Positions 33,201 through 46,800 of a stretch of 64,000 bases of DNA are shown here, piece by piece. Each line of letters opens with the position of its first letter. The first letter of the stretch is position 1. The notes under the pieces were generated by a model. The model was not told where the DNA came from. It made no database searches and saw only the letters and a program-made list of their open reading frames with translations. The position numbers were made by a program, and so were the translations under genes. This DNA is from Corynespora cassiicola (lineage: Eukaryota; Ascomycota; Dothideomycetes; Pleosporales; Corynesporascaceae). Location of the stretch: the NCBI GenBank assembly GCA_022059125.1, contig JAEUWY010000006.1:1860001-1924000 (forward strand). Direction: 5' to 3'.

Positions 33201-36200
33201 GTCCGTTGGCGGCTGCTCGGGAGGATTTGACAGTGCGGAAGCGGCCATATCGACAAAGTCTGGCTTGTTTGATATACTAGTCTGTGTATATTAACGTGCT
33301 CGTAAATTCACTTTGTGATGTTGATGGTCATCGGAGAAGACACCAGTGCCACTATAGCAGGGTGTTATTGCTCTCACCGATCTAACCCCTGACCTGCATA
33401 CAAGCTGCGGACGACGGGGATAGGCGAACAGCGGAGGGCGTTGCTTCCAACGTTCCCTCGTGCTACATGAGGCTTGATGAGGATTTGATGCGAAGATTTC
33501 GATCTTCTTTGCTTTGTGCTGGCGATTGGCCTCTCATGTTGATGACAGTGCAGAGTCCGAGTCCGTTCCTGCAGCCACACTCACAATAAGAGGCCCAACG
33601 GTGAGCCAATACATCTTGTGAGACGTCCGCGAGGCTCCGAGTAGGGTGGGCAGTTTTTCGTGTCTTCGCTAAGGAGGATGCTGCCCATCGTATGAAGAGG
33701 CTCCAGAGAGCAGAAGGTAGTGATGGAATCGTTGACAGTGCCGACCTCAGTGGCTGGGGCGTTGTCAGAAACGCTTGAAAGGAGCAGAAGGTTTGGAATA
33801 TGCACCCGATGGGATACATGATGCCGTTGAGAACGCAGGTGAGATAGAAGCAAAACAACGTAAGCCACAGCCAGCCGATAGACAGACCGGGAGGGGCTCG
33901 CTCGGCGGTTTTTACGCGCCAATGAACTCCTTGCTGGCGCTAACAGGAGGGATCTCTATGCCAGTCTCCCACTGACTCACTGCTCACAAGACTGACTCCG
34001 CTGTAGTGCTTGCCGCCATATACTCGTTTGGCTGCTCCTCCTGCCGCTTTGCCCGAGTAGCTGTAGAGGGTTTTTTTTTTGTCGGCGGGTCGCCCCACGT
34101 CCTCCATCGCAGTGATGCCCAACCCAACGAGCTTGATTTGCACTCCAACCACAGAAGCATGTTGGCATACGACATATGGTTGTGCATGCGCCTCTAGTGT
34201 CTTCTGTGCTCGTGGTGGGTAAACAGGGGCAAGCCCTTTTATCACGAGGGATGGGTGTGAGTGAGACCCGGAAGTATGCGCCCAAGCCAGTGGTTGAGGC
34301 CGCACGTCTCGTTCGAGCGGTTGCAGTTCGTGTTGGACAACCCGACCTTGTGGGGAGGAGCTTCGGTCCCCATTGCATCTGAACTGACTGGCGGTACGCG
34401 AACTGCAGATATTGGAAATTCGTTGGCTGGCCCTCACCATGAGAGACATGCTCACCGGAAGCTGACGCAAGTCCGTCTATAGATTGTGTGGTTTCACACT
34501 GGTCGTCACAGTTTCAGACCCCCTTCTTGTCACCTGGCGAGGCCGAGTCTACCGGCCCGTTGTGATTACGGTCATTTCGAACGTGGGCTCCTATCCGGAT
34601 GATTGCGAAGCCGAATGCCATGTTACTCAAGGCTTTGTGGGGAATGAGCAGTCTTCCTTTCAGCCAAATCGGTGCTGTTCTCGGTACATCAGCTCAAGCT
34701 ATGTTGTAAGGGTCATGTCTCCTTTCAGCCGCCCAGGCATCACACTCCCCCTCGACGCAGAGCTCTTTAATTGGACGAGTGCGGCCACAAGCTTGCAATG
34801 CCGCCCCAATAGTGCGCGCCCGCACATGGCAATCAAATTCCAGCAGTCCGCGGATGCGGAGGGGGCGATCCGAATATGCTAATAAAGTTGACGTGTCCAG
34901 TGCCCCCTCCCCCTCTCAAGTCACAACCTAGTTGCCTGGCGTGCGTGGGCTAACATGCGAGCTCGACTCGAGGCGAGGTCAGGTCACCTCCAAGCGGCAC
35001 AAAGACAGGCCTACGCTCGAGGCCGCCCTCTTTGATTTCCAAGCTCATGGAGCGGACAAGCTATATTAGCATGCTGGGATGATAACACCTAGGTAATGAA
35101 AAGTGATGCCTCATCGGACAGGGGAGAGGGGGACGGACCGGGGCAAGCGCGTCGGTCCAGACAACCACGGTGAAGGGCCCTTGCCGCTAGAAAAACCGTG
35201 GGCGGGTTCTTGGCCGTTTGTATTGGGCCACGCCAGATGGGTCGAAGCGCATGCGGCAAAGAAAGCAGCCGTCCAGAGGGCGCAAGACGCAGATGTAACT
35301 CGACTGCCTGTGCAGGACTAGGCCCCGGGGGGCAGCCAGCGAGGGACTACTCGGCTGTGCAGAGTCGGCAGGCATGCCGTCGTCGATTGCAAGCCGGACT
35401 TGAGGAGGCAGACGTGGGAGAGCTGCATGCATGGCGAAGGTGACGAAGGCTCTCGGGCTGGCCTCATTGGGAGTCCCCAGGTGCTGATATGGCATCACGG
35501 CCGCGAATCATTCAGTCTCGTCGTGCACCATCGGTAAAAACGGAGAAGGCGTGGGCAAGCTGGAGGACCCAGGAGGCTCCCTGGAGGCAGGCGCTAGCGA
35601 TCATCAGTAGGAGGCCGGGGCGCAATGTATACGGAAAGGGCCCATCCGGCCAAGATTTGGTCATGGACGGTGCGGAGCTGCTGGCACAAGAGGCGGCCGG
35701 TGTGCAAGACTGTGCCTCTGGCGGTCACTACGAGGAGAGTGATGGAAGATGTGCCCAGGTGGTGGGCCGGCGTGTGTAATGGAGGCCCGAGCGAGCATAG
35801 GCTCAACGGCAACAAGAAGGCGCGGCCCGCTGCCGTGGTAGGAGCGGCCCAGGCTTGGTGTCATTTTTCTGCAGCACGGTGCCCAGGTGAGTGAAGAGAC
35901 AAACTCTGTGAAGCCCTCGCCATCTCACTGCTACAGGGGCGAGGGGGGGAGCTTTGATTGGTACAGGCTGCAGCTTTTGCCGTTGGAGAGTCATTCAATT
36001 CGAGAGAGCCTGGGCTGTGAGCTGGCGGTGGTCATGGAGCCAAAGCTGCGGCCGGGATGCCCATGCCGGGCTACAAGAGGACTGGGGTGTCATGGACGAG
36101 GGCATCAGGGCGGACAGGCAGGCAGACGAGGGAGGAGAGAGTGGAGGACATGAGGAGGAGATGCGAGCCGAAGAGGCTTTGGTCGAGTACCAAGGTCGAT

Positions 36201-37078
36201 AGGTCGACCCGCGGACGGGTGGTGTACATGGCTGGCACCTCGACTATGGCCGAGAAAAGCTAGCAGGCTGGCTAGGCCCAATGTGGACGCGACAGCCATG
36301 TTGACACGTCCATTGATGCTACTCTCGTCCCAGCACTTTGGTTGATAGCTTGGCCAGGCCCGCTGGCCTATCAGTCGAGGGCCCTGCACGGGATTTGTCT
36401 GGTGCAATGGCGTAAACGCTGCGGCGAATCCATCTGCAAGGCATGTCATGTTAAGGCTGAGCCCGGAGGGCTAGGTGCTTTGGCGGCAATCCCTCGAAAC
36501 CGCGCAAGCCGAGGGGCGCCCATGCCGCCGGCAATTCATCCAGCTCCCTGTCCCTCTCCCTGGCACCGGTGGGATGCGTCCATGGGCGACCGAGCTGGGC
36601 CATGGGCTGCATCGCATTGGCATTGGCCTTGGGGAGAGGCAGATTTTTGTCGTGGCACCGACATGGATTTCCTGTCCGATTAGGATGAGGATGATGATGA
36701 TGACGACGATTCGGAAAAAGGTTGCGGACTATCTGAACTTTTTAGGGGAAAAACTAATAATGCTAATCTTGAAAGCCCCTCCCCTTCCAAGGCCCTCCCT
36801 CCCATATCTCTCCAAACGCCGATGAATTGAGCCCAAAATTCTCTCTAGGCAGCGAAACGAACATGATGTGGGTGGCGAATTGGTATACTAAACGCGGGCG
36901 AAGGAGCGTACTAGAAAATTAAAAATGAAAAAACGTCCGCACCCAATTGCGTGAGGAAACGTCCTCCAGGGGGGGAAAAAAAAAGAGACATGATATCGTC
37001 CATTTTTTGTTCTTCCTCCGCTGACAAATTCGGGGCCGTCTGGGTCCAGGATCCAAGGTGGGAGAAGGCTGCGAGTCG
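30238..37078. other. 6.8-kb gene-poor region
   Basis: I find no gene I can support on either strand. Many 60-150-codon frames overlap, none with a motif, and none joins its neighbours by plausible splicing. A GTT/GAT microsatellite lies at 30562-30598, an ACCTAGGT palindrome at 35087-35094 and an ATG/ACG triplet run near 36690-36712. Ancient transposon remains are possible but I could not recognise any. Confidence 0.5.
30562..30598. repeat. GTT/GAT trinucleotide microsatellite
   Basis: (GTT)3 followed by about nine GAT/GAC units in non-coding DNA. Confidence 0.85.
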
Positions 37079-37654
37079 TCACGAGCCGTTGTTGAGCTGT
37101 TGGGCGTAGTAACTTGCCGGCGGAGGCTCCGCGGTCGAGTTGACGTATCCGGTGATATGCCTCAGGGCCATTTCGGCGGCGTCTTCTCGTGCCTGCTCCA
37201 TGTAGGCTCCGTCGTACCAGAATCGCGCCGAGTAGGGTACGTTGTTGATTACAACGACACTGGACCATGCCGTGCGACCCCCTAAAAAAAGCCATGATAA
37301 GCATCGCGAAGAGGGGCAGAGGGGCCCCAGGATCGGGCGGGCGGGCAGGCAGCCAGGCAGAGGCAAAAAGTTATGGGACCACAGCGTTGCCGACGTCGCC
37401 GAAGGCCGCGGCGAGCTGTAGTCGGGCGATGAAGAAATTTCTCACCTCGACGATCAGAGACATCCTGCCAGGTCGGTTCTCCCAGGCGTACCACGGTGCA
37501 GTGCTCTAGAATTGCGCCTCAGTCATGCCTTGGTGGGGGGGAAAGGGAGGGGGGAAAGCACGGCAACAAGGAAACTCGAGGGCGAGGGCGGGCGGGCGAG
37601 GGGGTGGTCAAACATACCTCTGAGACGGTGCGCCCATGACGGCCGTGTCGCCAT
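37079..37654 (-). CDS. small dsRNA-binding-motif-like protein (exons 37618-37654, 37446-37505, 37079-37281)
   Basis: A 99-aa protein visible only after splicing. Exon 1 codes MATRPSWAHRLR. Exon 2 runs from the completed Glu through HCTVVRLGEPTWQDVSDRR. Exon 3 resumes with GGRTAWSSVVVINN, then ARFWYDG and AREDAAEMALRHI. The introns (112 and 164 bp) have donors GTATGT and GTGAGA and acceptors TAG, and both are phase 1, so the frame is kept throughout. The layout helix - SD-gapped strand - AxFWYDG - EDAAEMAL helix is that of a double-stranded RNA-binding motif, seen in very short fungal proteins. RNA binding is inferred. The Lys-rich RNA-contact motif before the last helix of classical dsRBDs is not present, so it may bind protein instead. 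Confidence 0.75.
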
Positions 37655-38750
37655 GATAAGGATACTGCGGGAAGAATGCACAGAGGAGCGGACGATGGTA
37701 GAGGTTCCGGGCAGACTCTCACTATGACTCGATGGGGCAAGATGCTTGGAAACCAAAAAAACGGAGAAAAGGGCCTGCAGTTGGCCAATACTTATACAGC
37801 TCGCAAGAGTGATGCTGGCAACGACAGGATGTGCGGCGAAGGGAGGGCAACGCAAAAAGGGTCGTCATTCAATCATGCTTCCACGGCTTCTGTACAAAGC
37901 CGCGAGCATGCTGGCAGCCGCTCGAATCTTATGCTTTTTGGGCCGTCTCCCGACATTCTGGGTAGCCGTGAGGGCCCAAATCAAATATGCACCCCTACGG
38001 ACGGGCCGAGAGCGCTGCTTCTTTTTTTTCTACGACCATCGGCAACCCGAGCGCGGGCATTTCAAAGGTGGCTGCGGCGCATGGGAGTAAGAGAACACTG
38101 ATCAAAAAGAACGACTGGGCCACGGGATAGAGCATGGGGCGGTATACATGGCAGCGGGAGGGGGAGCCGGGACTAAGCGCTTGGGAACGTCTTAGAGACA
38201 GCAGCAAGACATTTGCTGCTAGTAATTTTGCCAGCTCAACGTGCATGGTTAAGGTGCGGAGACGACGTGTCGCTGAGCCCTGCCTGGTATGCCGGGCTGG
38301 GTGTGTGATGCAATTAGCGGACTCAAAGCAGCCTAGCATGGTCACTAAAAATATGGGGCGGTGGGAGCTCAGGTTGATGCGAGGCAGAGGCCATTTCTTG
38401 CTGGAAGCCGGACCAGAAGTGGAGAGTCGTTTGCAGTGGGCTTGGCATGCATCTCGAGGGGGAGGGCCTTGCCGAACAGAGGCCTGGATGCAGCACCAGC
38501 ACCCCTCGTCACATGGCCCAGGGTGACTTCTGCGGGTACCTGCTGGTTGCTGATGCGTAGTGTGATGAGACGAGCCCGCCCGTACCTGGGTAGTGCCCTC
38601 TGGGGATGCTCTTTGGACGGAGCCGCGTTCGCAGCTGGCCCTGTGTTAGCGCGCCTGCTCCCTCTCCAGGGCTCCCTCATCCATGCATGCTCCCTCTGCC
38701 TGGCTGCCTGCTGGCCTGCTGCTCTCCGCCCCCTCCGTCGCCCCATCCGT

Positions 38751-38822
38751 CCATCCGTCCCTCTGTCCATCTGTCCATCCGTCCCTCTGTCCATCTGTCC
38801 ATCCGTCCCTCTGTCCATCCGT
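38751..38822. repeat. three tandem copies of a 24-bp unit
   Basis: Copies at 38751-38774 and 38775-38798 are identical; the third at 38799-38822 differs at one base. The unit is itself built of CCAT/CCGT/CTGT-like tetranucleotides, and the flank (38742-38750) continues them. Confidence 0.9.
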
Positions 38823-39186
38823 CCATTCCCGCTTTGGCCGGAACGTCAGGGCGGCACACTGCTTCAATTGGCATCAAACTGGGCCTAGGGGGTTGGTATA
38901 CGTATACGGGCTGTTTAAGAGAATTGATTGAGCCCTGTGGCTCTTCATAATTCGTCCACGAGCAATCATAAATGCATACGACGTAGGTATGAGGGAGGGG
39001 CCGACAGGACCAAAAAAAAAAAAGACGATGCTCCATGCTCCAATTTTTCGCCAATTGGGATGCCGAACCCAACAAAAGCAGCAAACAATCTGCTCGACTG
39101 TGACGGCGCTATGCATACCAAACGCCGGGCGCCAATGCTTCCATGCATATGCCAATGTGCCCTTTGTGACGACGAGACGGGTGGGA

Positions 39187-39220
39187 AAACAACAATAACA
39201 ACAACAACAACAACAACAAA
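39187..39220. repeat. CAA/AAC trinucleotide microsatellite
   Basis: About eleven units with one CAATAA interruption, in non-coding DNA downstream of the 39409 gene. Confidence 0.85.
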
Positions 39221-39408
39221 ACAGATGTACTACTACTATCAACGACACGAGACCGGCGGGACGCTGCAGTTGCGCGGGCCCAACAAGGCAGAATGACAGC
39301 TCGCAAAAGCGGGAAGGGCAATATGTACGAGAATCAGACGCAAGCTCCCGCACGGGCGGGATTTGCGCCGGAGGGGCGGGTCTCCAATGAGCAGGAGCGG
39401 GTAAAGGG

Positions 39409-40899
39409 CTAGGCTTCTACAGAGGTCCGGCGCAACGTCGACGGCTGCTTGGTGTTTCGATGAAACACTTCGTCGATCAGGCGCTTGGGACCGATGTACT
39501 CCATGTTCATCTTGAAGGATGGGGTGCGCATAAGCGGAATGTGCAGTTGCGTGTTCTGCTTGGAATGAAACCTGCGCTTTATGCAGTCATCTACGAGGGC
39601 CATGAGGCCGGTTGCGATGACAACGCTGCAACTGCTGTTAGCGGCCTCTGGCGGCTGGCTTGGTGGTGGCACTCACTCTGAAATGTCCGTCGAGGGATTC
39701 AGGACCCTGTCGTCAGTCATGCGCATGTAGCACGGCGGAATCCAGCCACCCCTTGCCTTTTCCTCGTCGGCCTCGTCGGGATCCAAGCGGACGGGGCATA
39801 TGTGGGCGAGGGGCTCCTTCTCATTGTCTGCACGGACGAGATAGTAGGACACGGTCTCGTGATCATGCTCCTTCTTGACAATTCTTTTCCAGGAGTAGTC
39901 ATGGCCCCAGTACTCGAAGGTGTAGCGCTTGTTGGACTTTGCGCCCCGCCGCTTGACGTCGATGTGGGCATAGTTGGAGAACTCGAGCTTCAGGGTGTTG
40001 GTTGGGATCAGGGCCCTACCTTTGGAGTAGCCTACGGACTTGGGGCGGCAATCATCCTCATCATCGAGGTGGTCGTCGGCACTGCCACCCACCATGCCGC
40101 GTATCGACTCGTAGCCCGAGTCTGATCGCTTGAGGCCGGCGGCGGTGGATGGGCGGGAGTCGGGCTTGTGCCTGAAGCTCGCAAGTGCTGTGCTGGCACG
40201 CTGGAGGACGGGCCGCTTCTCGGCCGGCGGCTTCTGGTACTTGCGTATCGAATGGCAGACCTCGCGGCCAGAGTCCCTGCAGTATCGGCGGAGGGAGAAC
40301 TCGCGGGTGCGCAGGTCGTGCATGCGCAGGTGGAACAGGGTGTAGTTTTGCTTGCGGTGGTGGCGCTCCTCGACCTGGGTGTCGACGCGCAGGTTCATGT
40401 TGCCGTCAATGGTCGAGTCGTCATGGCGGATGGATATACGCTTGGCTGTTGGGAAGAGATCCGCAAAGTCGCGCGGGGTCGTGGGGATGGCATCGACGGG
40501 CAGCGGCTCGTGCGTGTACTGCGGCACGTCGTACTCGGGAAAGTCCAGGTCGTCGGCGACTTCTTCCTCTGAGGTCGAGGCATACGTGTCGACAGACGAG
40601 CGGGCGGGATGCGGGACGGGGGGCGTGCGGGACGGGGGCTGCGGGTAGTGGCCGTGATCGTGGTGGTCGTGGTGGTCGTGGTGGTTGTGGTGGTCGCGGC
40701 GGGGAAGCTCGCTGGCGGCGGCGTTGCATGTGTCGCGGCGGGCGAGCGGCGGACGGTAGCTGCTGCTGCTGCTGCCGCTGCAGTCGGTGGCCGTGGTGTC
40801 GTAGGAGCGGTTGCTGTCGCTGCCATGGCTGCGGCCAGACGTGGTGGTGCTGGCGCTCGACTCGTGCTGGTGCCAGTGGACGTTGCTGGAGCGCGCCAT
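39409..40899 (-). CDS. conserved ascomycete protein of unknown function, His-rich N-terminus (exons 39677-40899, 39409-39625)
   Basis: A 479-aa protein. The start at 40899 has a perfect CCACCATGG context; the frame stays open to an ATG at 41097, but that part looks like 5' UTR. The N-terminal ~110 residues are Ser/Thr/Arg-rich with a His/Asp run (HHDHHDHHDHG). The middle has two conserved-looking blocks: EERHHRKQNYTLFHLRMHDLR with FSLRRYCRDSGREVCH, and later KRYTFEYWGHDYSWKR with VSYYLVRADNE. A 51-bp intron (39626-39676) removes the stop after STDIS and joins VVIATGLMALVDDCIKRR. The beta-rich blocks could suggest a tubby/scramblase-like fold, but that is only a guess. No signal or membrane segment is present. 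Confidence 0.78.
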
Positions 40900-43800
40900 G
40901 GTGGTCGAGGGCGATGGCGGGCGGAGGGTATCGGCAGGATGGATTGACGGGGTGCGAATTGCTTCTGGTCGTGTCCAGGACGGGGCGGCGCAGTATCGCG
41001 ACGGGTTGTATAAGTAGCGGGCGCTCCCCGAGTCAGGCCGAAGGGCTGGCGGCGATCTGGAAAGTGTGGAGAGGAGCAGGATGGGGTGACCTGGCACGAG
41101 GCGGGCTGCGGATCAAATAGAAGCGGGCGCGAGAATCTAGAGTTTTCTGGGGCGTGCATTGCCAGGCCTGCCGGCGCAGCAAAGCGTGGGATACTGCAGC
41201 CTCTGCCAGCGATTCACAGCGATTCGCAGCGGCGCGCAGGGGGGCCTTTCTGACCAGGCGGCCTCGCCCGGGCTGGACGACCAGAGCAGCAACTGATTGC
41301 ACGCCGCGCCCCCGATGGCCGCCGCAGAACGCGCAGCCCGCGCCGACGGCCTCCTCGTGAGACCCGCCGGCTGCCCTCAGCATCACGAATCGCCTCGCAT
41401 GCCCGCCCGTGGCTCGCCCGAGCCTCGCCAGCCAGCGCAAGCCCAGCGCAAACCCCCCGATGACTTGCCCGATCCCGTGCGTCGTGCGCCCGCCGCGAGC
41501 GAATCACCCGCGGTTGGCGCCCACCACCCCCAAGCGAGGGCCTGCCTGCGCCTGTCGCCTGCCACCCCTCGCTGGCCCCTCGCTCACCACCACCGCCTGC
41601 TCCACCACCTGGCCGCCAGCCATCGGCCCTCCAGGCCCTGCAACGCTCACGGCAGCAGCCTGCAACGTCGCCAGCGCCCACCGTCTGCCGAGCGCGCGCG
41701 GCTCAAGCGGGCCCCTCCAGCGGTCTCGTCGTGTTGCTGCGCGACCACGACCACGGCCACGACCACCGTGGCCATCGTGGCCTCGAGCTGCCTCTCCCCG
41801 CGAGCAGGGCGGGTCCCAGCTCGCCTCCAGGGTTGGCCCTCGGCCACGGCCACGAACTGCCTTCGCTGCGAGGCACGCCAGCGGGACGACGCCAGATGGT
41901 GTCCGTCTCTGCCGTCCACGGGTGCTGATCAACAAGCTCCCCACGTGCCTGGGATCCCGCTGTCTGCTGACAATGGCGAGAGCAACACCATCCCCTCGCC
42001 CTTCGCGACACTCCACCCCGACGTCATTCTGCCACCAGCGCCTCTCCTTGCGGCTTCTTCCCCGAACACACCCTCAACTCCATTGCTGCCTTCCATTACT
42101 CGCGCCGTCTTCGTGTCCCCTTGTGCTGTGTTATGCCCGCTGTGCGCCGTATCCATGGCTTGGCCGCCCTGCTTTTTTTCTTTGGTCGCCGGCAGCAAGA
42201 CGTGTCCTTCAGGCGCACTTGCACCGCCCTGCCAGCAACCGCCTCGTGTGCCCTGGGGGCCCAAATCCCTCGCAAACCCAGCTGCCAGCTCGACACGCTG
42301 TTAGGCGGCGAGGAACAGTCCATGGATGGTTGTCCATGGCTGCCTGCGCCTCACCGAAAGAGCCCGCGGGACGACTCGGGATATCCGACTTTTGCTCCAA
42401 CCCGGCTCCCAGCCTTAACCCCAGCCCCAGTTCCAGCACGCCCAGACCCACTATTTGTCCTCCCGAAAATGCAGGAGCGTGGAGGTGTTTGCAGGACACT
42501 TCAATTCGTCGGAAGACGTGTGCTCCCAGCTCTGCGGTTGTGATCGTCCCACGTGACTGATCTTCCACCACCGCAACTCCTCACCCCACACCATGTCCTC
42601 AATCCGTCATCCTTTGCTTCCATCTCCGGATCCTTCTCGAAAGCAATAGCCAGCGCATCCGCGGACCTTTCTGTGTGCTCCGTCTTCCGATTCCACACCG
42701 TCCCGTTGCTGCTTCCGACCAATGAGATCCGATAACGTGTTGTGCTCTACTTTAACCTACAGGCCCTTGACGCGCCGTCTGGCGAGACCAACCTCCTTTT
42801 CCCACGTCCAAACGACTCCGTGGCATCTCTGCCCTCGTGTTTCATAGCCTCTCGGTATCCATCCCGCCCCGCAATGCATGCACTCCGTCTCGTCCCCCAT
42901 GCACCCCCGCCTCAGTGCTTCCTGCTCGGGCATGGCTATTCTTTGGGCCTGCACGTCTGATTGTTGCACACCATCAAAGGGCAACGGGGCTCCGGCAAGG
43001 CTCACCAATCCCTTCTATGGCATCATTTCTGGCTGTGTTGATTGCTCCATTCCAGCCATACATACTTTCGCGATAAGGCTGCCTACAACGTTCGGATTGG
43101 CCACCGTCACCGGTGCCTGTTATTCAAATCCAATAGCTCATCTCATGACCCACTTACGACTCCACTCATGGGGCCGCGCCTTTTGTGAGGCTGTGCGAGG
43201 ATCCTCTTTCGCTAGAAGGCATGGCTGCCGATTACATGGCTGCCAGCTCACGATGAAGAGATGGGCAGAGTCAAGTTTTGAAAAATTGCACATTTATCTC
43301 CTCATTCATATTGATCCCAAAAAAATTACTCGGGGAAGACGGCTGCATTCATTGAATGCTTTGGGAGCCATTGGGTCATGCAGCGTCATCACCTTCCGTT
43401 ACTTCCCATGCGGTGAGATCCCCATTGAACCGTCCGCTTACACATACCTAGCCAGGACTCGTCCATTGAGCGGGCAGTTTTCTTCTTCGTCGATGGCGTC
43501 GATTGTGTTGGAGCCTGGAGTGCTGGTATGCAACCTCATCACAAGATCCTCGTGATCGTGGCATCAGAGTGAAGAAGCTCATCATTTGAGGCTACTTTCG
43601 AGGTTGCAGGCCTTTCACGTCATCACGAGCCCCCGCGTGCAACGTCCTTTTCGACTGCTCTCGACTGCGTTGGGCAGCTATTTGCCTATAGACCTCAGCC
43701 GGCGTCATCTCCATCCACTTAATTTGGTGACCACTGGTCATGGACACATTGCTCTGATGCAGACGCTTGCCTTGGATCAACCGTATAATTTTACATGGTC

Positions 43801-46800
43801 GCTGAAAGCTAATATATCCCCCACGGCGCATATTGCAAATCTTATGGTTGCATTCTGGCCCTGCAACGCGATGCCTCTACATGTTCACCTCAAGACAAGA
43901 TCAGTCCCATTCTTGTAAGCAGGTTTTTATGTCCACCAATGTCGCCCCCAGCGCCTGCAAAACATTTTGGCTTCTTGTTGTTCCCGCTCATGCATTGCGG
44001 GACAGCCCAGCATAGTCACAGATCATCCATGACTGCGGATCCTGGACCGGCCGATTCCATCGATTGCCCATAAACATCCTGACGGGTAAATGCTGCGTCG
44101 TGGGATCGGGGCCTTCAGCCCTATGGACGCCACTGATTCAGATCGCTCACTATCTGGTTCCTTCGAGCGATGGGCCGCATGACTGCTAGGCCGTTTTGCC
44201 ATCACTCGTCGAATATCAGCTCACAGGCGCACCACTGTGATGCCCAAACCGTCCACCCACTTGCTCGCAATAGGACTGCTGATCGGTACGTGAAGTCCGA
44301 GTGCTAACCGCAAGTCCAACAACACCATGCACTCCACTGCCTCCCAAGCCCAAAAACCATGGCTGATCTACGGCTTCCCTCCCAAATCGCCATCCGCCGG
44401 TTTTCCAAAAAGAACCCCAAGGAGGCTCTGACGCCATCGTGCATTCGCGCCCCAAAACCCGACACCCCGCGATCACCCGCCTTGGCGATGTGCCAACCCC
44501 GACTACAAAAATTTTGTGAACCGTACACACGATGGGTGACAATCAAAATGCACAACCCCCTTCCCTCTTCCGACGTGGTCATGCACATCTTGCCCCTGCG
44601 GGATGTGGTAGTAGCGGTCGTGCAAGAAAAGGGTGGCGGGATCAGCGTGGCACACGCTCGCTCGCTGCTCCCCACGATTTTTGGCCAAAAGCGCGAGTAA
44701 CGGCTTCTTTCTAGGCGCTTCCTGGAAGTAGGGAGGGATGCTGTGGCATTCGCACATGTGGCACGCGTACAGTTTTTTTTTTTTGGTTGCGTACGAGGGT
44801 TACGCCCAAGGTGAGGCTTTTTTTTCCGTTTGCGTGGCTTCAACATGCTGTGAATGTTGAATCTGATCCGGCTTGCGTGGAGCTTGTAGCATGTGTGGCG
44901 AGTAGGAAGGTTTTTGTTTTCCCGGGACATAAGATGCGTGGATTTCACAAGGGCGTCACGATGGGGGATGGGTCATGAGAGGTGGTGGTGGTGCACTAGG
45001 GGGGAGTGGCTTGCTTGCTGGCTTGCCAGATGGGATGGATGCATGGGCTAGCCACTCCCGCAACGGCGCCATGTCATTGAGCGTTTTTCCCTCCCCAAAT
45101 GTTCCAAGGTTCGCCCTTTCTTTTTGCTTTTGCGCTTCCGTGGGTGCGCTCCGCGCCGCCGCCGCGGCGCAGTGCAGTGCAGTGCAGGTGTCTAAAGCAC
45201 GGTCTGAAATCGTCATTGCGCTTCCTGCCATCTTTCTTCCTTTTCTCAGTCGTGATGCGCGAACACGGACCTGACATGGTCGAGGGGCTAGAACAGAGGG
45301 ACACCTCTGGCCACCTACCCATGCTATGATGCACCCGTCTGTCCAGCGCTCTGAAGGCTGTGGCCTGCGAGGTGCAGGCCGGCGTCACAGTGTTGTGTAA
45401 GCGCGCGCCTGAATTAGCCCTGAGGCTGCGGGGGATTATGTGATGGGGGCTGAAGCCGTGTGCGCCGCATCGTATCCCACCGTACCTTTCGACCCTTCTT
45501 TTTTTTCCTTTTTTTCGCTGAGCAAGGGGAGGCGGTGTGATGGCGGGCGGAGATGCGCGTCCGTCGTCGCTTCCCCCGTGCATGCGGATTGCGCCTCCCC
45601 GGGAGGTAGCTCGCTGTACGGCGGCGAGCTGGAGGTCACGGGGAGGCGATTACGTGGGAAGGTTTGGGGGGGGGAGGGGGGATAAGTGGGGGGTTTGGCG
45701 TCTGGATCGCGGAATAGGTGCGGGCTTGTTGTTGTCGACGAAATGCTAAATTCTTTTCTATTTTTTGGATGCTTTGCGGTCCGTGGCGTGAAGGATTTTT
45801 GCAAGCGCGGTCTCGGGGTTGGAAAGGGGGGTTTTTGGGATGGCGGGCTGGCGGTGGGCTGGCTCAAAATCGGGTTTACGGAAAGTTGGGGCGGCGTGAG
45901 GGATAGATGGGGCAGCATGTGTGCTGCGAATCATCTTCCCGCATTGAGGGGGGGGGGGGGATGGTCAGCCTGGATACCGGGAATGAGACTCTTGTACGAG
46001 GTGTTCGTCTCACACCGGTAGTAGTTCGCTCCGAAGCATAATCAGCTGTGTTTCAGGTACTGCCTACCATGGGAAATTTTTTTGGAGGCGGCGGTGAGAT
46101 GGTGCGGGGATGGAGGTTTGCGGCTGAAAAGGGTGAGGGGTTTTCGTTGTCGTTGTTTGGTTCGGGATTTGGCGAGGTAAGCCTATACGAGTCACGGGTG
46201 GAGGCGTTCTAGAACGGAGGGGGAAGCTTACTCGAGCTGTAGGGGATCTGGGTAAGCTAGGAGGAATGGTTATCTTGGGAGAATTACACGACAGGCTGAC
46301 GGGTTCTTGGCGAGAAGGTTTGAGTGGACTGGAGACTTTCCATGGAGTTTTCGGAGATCACAATTTTGCATGAAGGCGGGTGGCTATTGGCTACGGACAG
46401 GTCGTGCTAGTGGACTGACTCTGCTAGACTACATTCTAGGGTTGGCTTGGATGTCGATTCGTTGTAGGCTATAGCTCTAGAAAAAAAATCGCAAATGGAC
46501 ATTTCAGGGGAAGAAGGCACATGAGCTAGGAACTTGGGTCTGCCCCTATGGATAATCCCGACACTTCGTCGATGAAAACGCTACCCCATTTTTCGGCCGA
46601 TAACGATGGTACATTTTAGTCAAGAGACTGCAGTTGCACAAGCTGGTAAACCTTGGTGGCCAGGGTTCAAGTGATATGCGTGGTTGACGTGGAGTGTGTA
46701 TGGCAGTATCTTGAGTGCTTCAATCAGTATCTCATGCGCAAGCAGGGTTCATGCCTTCTGCTATCAATGAACGCTAAGGTTTTGATCCAAGTAAGCAGGA

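Larger units (their letters stand above)
37655..39408. other. spacer with minisatellite
   Basis: 1.75 kb without a supported gene. It contains the 24-bp tandem repeat at 38751-38822 and a CAA/AAC array at 39187-39220. Long frames here on both strands come from the repeats. Confidence 0.5.

Noticed and set aside
30238..37078. Possible transposon remains
   Set aside because: I looked for transposase, integrase or reverse-transcriptase motifs and terminal repeats and recognised none.
41297..42560. Long overlapping frames of 335 and 383 codons on the plus strand, with matching minus-strand frames
   Set aside because: All frames stay open because the DNA is very GC-rich. The translations are Pro/Arg/Ala/Ser-rich with no domain and no plausible splice partners.
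46067..46178. Possible first exon with a good ATG context ending at GTAAGC
   Set aside because: Gly-rich and low complexity, with no downstream exon that continues a protein-like frame.
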